NCBI GenBank assembly: GCA_900547385.1
Contig: URGQ01000024.1
Span: forward strand, 1 to 23,187
Direction: 5' to 3'
DNA: 23,187 nucleotides
Origin: an uncultured Oscillospiraceae bacterium
GTDB lineage: Bacteria > Bacillota > Clostridia > Oscillospirales > Ruminococcaceae
Position 1 is the stretch's first letter. The number at the start of each line of letters is the position of its first letter. Position numbers and translations under genes: made by a program. A model generated the notes under the pieces. That model saw nothing but the letters and a program-made list of their open reading frames with translations. It had not been told where the DNA came from and searched no databases. Below, piece after piece: positions 21,360-23,187 of this stretch.

Positions 21360-22822
21360 TGGGCGTCGCCTCCTTTTTCGGCTTTGGAGCCGGTCTTGGT
21401 CTCGCCGCACAGCAGCCAGCTGCCTTCCTCATCCATCAGCACCTGCTCTTTGGGGAGGCCCAGCTCCCGGGCAATGATCTCGTGCACACGCGGCCCGCAG
21501 AAGCCGCCCTGACAGCGGCCCATGCCGGCATTGCAGCGGCGCTTGATGGCATCGATAGAGGTGGGAATGATGGGCCGGTGCAGCGCCTCCACGATCTCCC
21601 CTTCGGTAACAGTCTCACACCGGCAGATGACCCGACCGTACAGAGGATTTTCCTTAATGAGAGCAGCCTTTTCCTTGGGGGAAAGGTGCCGGAACACTGT
21701 GCGCTTGCGGGTATCGGTAAAGTGCTCTTTTTCTACGGTTTCCAGGCCGCAGCCACGCAGCAGCTCCACCGCCTTTTCCGCTATGGCAGGCGCGGCGGAA
21801 AGTCCCGGGGAACGGATCCCGGCCAGATTGATAAAGCCAGGCGCCTGTTTGGATTCCTCTATAATAAAATCCTCCTGCTGGGTATAGCAGCGTACCCCGG
21901 AAAAATTGCGGATGCTCTCCCGGTAATTGAGATCCGGCACGCTGCGGGCAGCCGCGGTGCGCACCTCCTCCAGCCCAAAGGCGGTATTGGCCACGCTTTC
22001 CACATCCTCCACAGCATCGGCGCTGGGCCCAACGATCAAATTCCCGTGAACGGTGGGGGAGACTAGTACGCCCTTGCCCCTTTCATTGGGACATTGGAAA
22101 ATGACATGCTCCACCACATGTCCCTGCGATTTATCCATTATATAATATTCGCCCCGTACGCCCTGCACGGTAAAGCCGGCGCCGCCCGCCATCTCGTGCA
22201 CCTTATCGCAGTGCAGCCCGGCGGCATTTATAATATAGCGTGCCTCAAAATTCCCCTTGGGGGTATGCAGGCGGTAGCCCTCCCCGGCGCGGTCTATGCC
22301 GGTAACGGGGGCGGAAAGCCGCAGCTCGCAGCCGTTCACCACGGCGGTCTCGGCCAGCGCCAGCGCGTATTCCCACGGGCTTACGATGGCGGCGGTGGGG
22401 GCGTACAGCGCGGCGGTCACTTTGTCGCTCACATTTGGCTCCAATGCGTGCACTTCATCAGCGGTCAGCAGCTCAATGCCGGGCACACCATTGGCAAGGC
22501 CCTGCTGGTACAGCTTCTCCAGGTGGCGCTCGTCCTCTTCGCCAAAGGCCAGTACCAACGAGCCGATCTCCTCCCGCTCCACATCCAGCTTTTCACACAA
22601 CTCCTTGGCCAGCGCCACGCCGCGCACATTGGTCTCAGCCATCAGGGTGCCGGGGGTGGGGTCATATCCCGCGTGCAGAATAGCGCTGTTGGCTTTGGTG
22701 GTCACATTGGCCACATCGTTTTTGGCCTCCAGCACCAGCACGCGGCAGTTGTACCGGCTCAGCTCGTAGGCAGCAGCGGCGCCCACTATCCCGCAGCCGA
22801 TGACAGCAACATCATACATCAT
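21356..22822 (-). CDS. GlpA-like FAD-dependent dehydrogenase with [2Fe-2S] BFD domain
   Basis: A 488-residue flavoenzyme of the DAO family, closest in layout to anaerobic glycerol-3-phosphate dehydrogenase subunit A and to 2-hydroxyglutarate oxidase (LhgO). The FAD motif is GCGIVG (9-14). The DAO domain runs to about 365. A C-terminal BFD-like [2Fe-2S] domain (395-455) has Cys400-x-Cys402 (CRCETVTEGEI) and Cys437-x4-Cys442 (GMGRCQGGFCGPRV). AGGAGG lies 5 nt before ATG 22822 and 8 nt before a second ATG at 22819; either could be used. First gene of a three-gene operon with ATGA overlaps. No glycerol kinase or facilitator gene is in the window, so the substrate remains open. Confidence 0.92.
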   Translation of the reverse strand: MMYDVAVIGCGIVGAAAAYELSRYNCRVLVLEAKNDVANVTTKANSAILHAGYDPTPGTLMAETNVRGVALAKELCEKLDVEREEIGSLVLAFGEEDERHLEKLYQQGLANGVPGIELLTADEVHALEPNVSDKVTAALYAPTAAIVSPWEYALALAETAVVNGCELRLSAPVTGIDRAGEGYRLHTPKGNFEARYIINAAGLHCDKVHEMAGGAGFTVQGVRGEYYIMDKSQGHVVEHVIFQCPNERGKGVLVSPTVHGNLIVGPSADAVEDVESVANTAFGLEEVRTAAARSVPDLNYRESIRNFSGVRCYTQQEDFIIEESKQAPGFINLAGIRSPGLSAAPAIAEKAVELLRGCGLETVEKEHFTDTRKRTVFRHLSPKEKAALIKENPLYGRVICRCETVTEGEIVEALHRPIIPTSIDAIKRRCNAGMGRCQGGFCGPRVHEIIARELGLPKEQVLMDEEGSWLLCGETKTGSKAEKGGDAQ

Positions 22823-22877
22823 TGGTTCCTCCTTTTTAATGAAAGAAACAGATTGTTAAAACCACCACAAATATACC

Positions 22878-22883
22878 ATTATA
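22878..22883 (-). promoter_or_regulatory. -10 box for the GlpA-like operon
   Basis: A - strand TATAAT lies 56 bp before the start codon. The -35 is weak (T-rich, no TTGACA match at 16-18 bp), which suggests an activator or low basal expression. Confidence 0.55.
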
Positions 22884-22904
22884 AAGGGGGCTTTTCAATA
22901 GCAA

Positions 22905-22962
22905 AAAAAGAAAAGAAAACCGTAAAAAAGTGATTGACACCGGCTTTTCGCTGTGGTATGAT
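22905..22962 (+). promoter_or_regulatory. rRNA operon promoter with UP-like element
   Basis: TTGACA (22934-22939), 17 bp, TATGAT (22957-22962). A-tracts at 22904-22929 just upstream resemble an UP element. This is the expected strong growth-regulated rrn promoter, divergent from the GlpA-like operon. Confidence 0.9.
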
Positions 22963-22968
22963 ATAAAA

Positions 22969-23167
22969 GCTGTCGGGTAAGACAGCAAGCCGCACCTTGA
23001 AAATTGAACAGCATTCACTTGAAATTGACTGAAAAGTCAATGGAGAGTCCTTGTAAATTCTAAAGAGAATGTACTCTTTGAAACACAAGTAATAACGCAA
23101 GCGAGAGCTTGGGTTAAGGATTAAAGATTAAAGATCATAATTACCTTAATAGGTAGTTTAGATACTA
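22969..23167 (+). promoter_or_regulatory. 16S rRNA leader with boxA-like antitermination site
   Basis: About 200 nt of leader. GCTGTC (22969-22974) pairs with GACAGC (22981-22986). CTTGT (23050-23054) and ACAAG (23084-23088) enclose AAAGAG/CTCTTT (23062-23067, 23074-23079). The latter overlaps TACTCTTTGAAA (23072-23083), a good boxA match for Nus-dependent antitermination. AACGCAAGC/GCTTGGGTT (about 23095-23116) forms a further stem. RNase III processing stems would need the 3' spacer outside the window. Confidence 0.75.
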
Positions 23168-23187
23168 TTTATTAAGAGTTTGATCCT
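23168..23187 (+). rRNA. rrs: 16S ribosomal RNA, 5' end only
   Basis: AGAGTTTGATCCT (23175-23187) is the universal 16S 5' sequence (primer 27F site, E. coli position 8 onward). The mature end is placed 7 nt earlier by analogy. The gene continues beyond the window. Confidence 0.95.

Overview
The window looks like chromosome of a GC-rich, anaerobic, Gram-positive gut-type bacterium of class Clostridia (Oscillospiraceae/Ruminococcaceae-like is my best guess). The reasons are the AGGAGG-type ribosome binding sites throughout, a Firmicute-style LexA with its operator in its own promoter, a rubrerythrin, a sodium-pumping oxaloacetate decarboxylase, the yqhQ-prmC pair, a clostridial three-gene glycerol-3-phosphate dehydrogenase-like operon, and the start of an rRNA operon. 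Genus is inference only.

Layout. 1-1360: AT-rich leader and a Tn916-type tyrosine recombinase on +, converging on prmC across a shared terminator; this may be the end of an integrated element lying to the left. 1446-8245 (all -): an XRE regulator, then a lipoprotein with FG-GAP/VCBS-like repeats, an OmpR-type response regulator, its HAMP histidine kinase, YqhQ (DUF1385) and PrmC. 8479-10137 (+): histidine phosphatase and a DUF975 membrane protein, then a terminator shared with cardiolipin synthase (-). 11995-15610 (+): a DUF1294 protein, a MATE exporter behind a perfect consensus promoter, lexA, and a rubrerythrin whose Shine-Dalgarno sequence is buried in a terminator-shaped hairpin. 15767-19420 (-): Na+-translocating decarboxylase operon (alpha, OadG-like, biotin carrier, beta). 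19741-22822 (-): GlpA-like/FAD oxidoreductase/DUF1667 operon with two ATGA overlaps. 22905-23187 (+): rRNA promoter, antitermination leader and the first bases of 16S rRNA.

How the genes work together: the decarboxylase operon couples oxaloacetate decarboxylation to Na+ export; the three-gene oxidoreductase operon probably feeds electrons from glycerol 3-phosphate or a similar hydroxy-acid into the cell; LexA and rubrerythrin are stress functions; the two-component system probably senses an envelope signal, with the lipoprotein as a possible partner.

The least explained material is between genes. Four GC-rich intergenic segments (about 7361-7493, 10209-10291, 14904-14983, 15618-15697) can fold into an outer stem around an inner GC hairpin, and two of them share an 11-nt loop closed by stems that differ by a compensatory change. 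There is also a candidate small RNA with a CCUCC-bearing loop (12310-12446, -), a degenerate duplication upstream of the response regulator, and the rubrerythrin RBS hairpin. All structures were found by eye and not computed.
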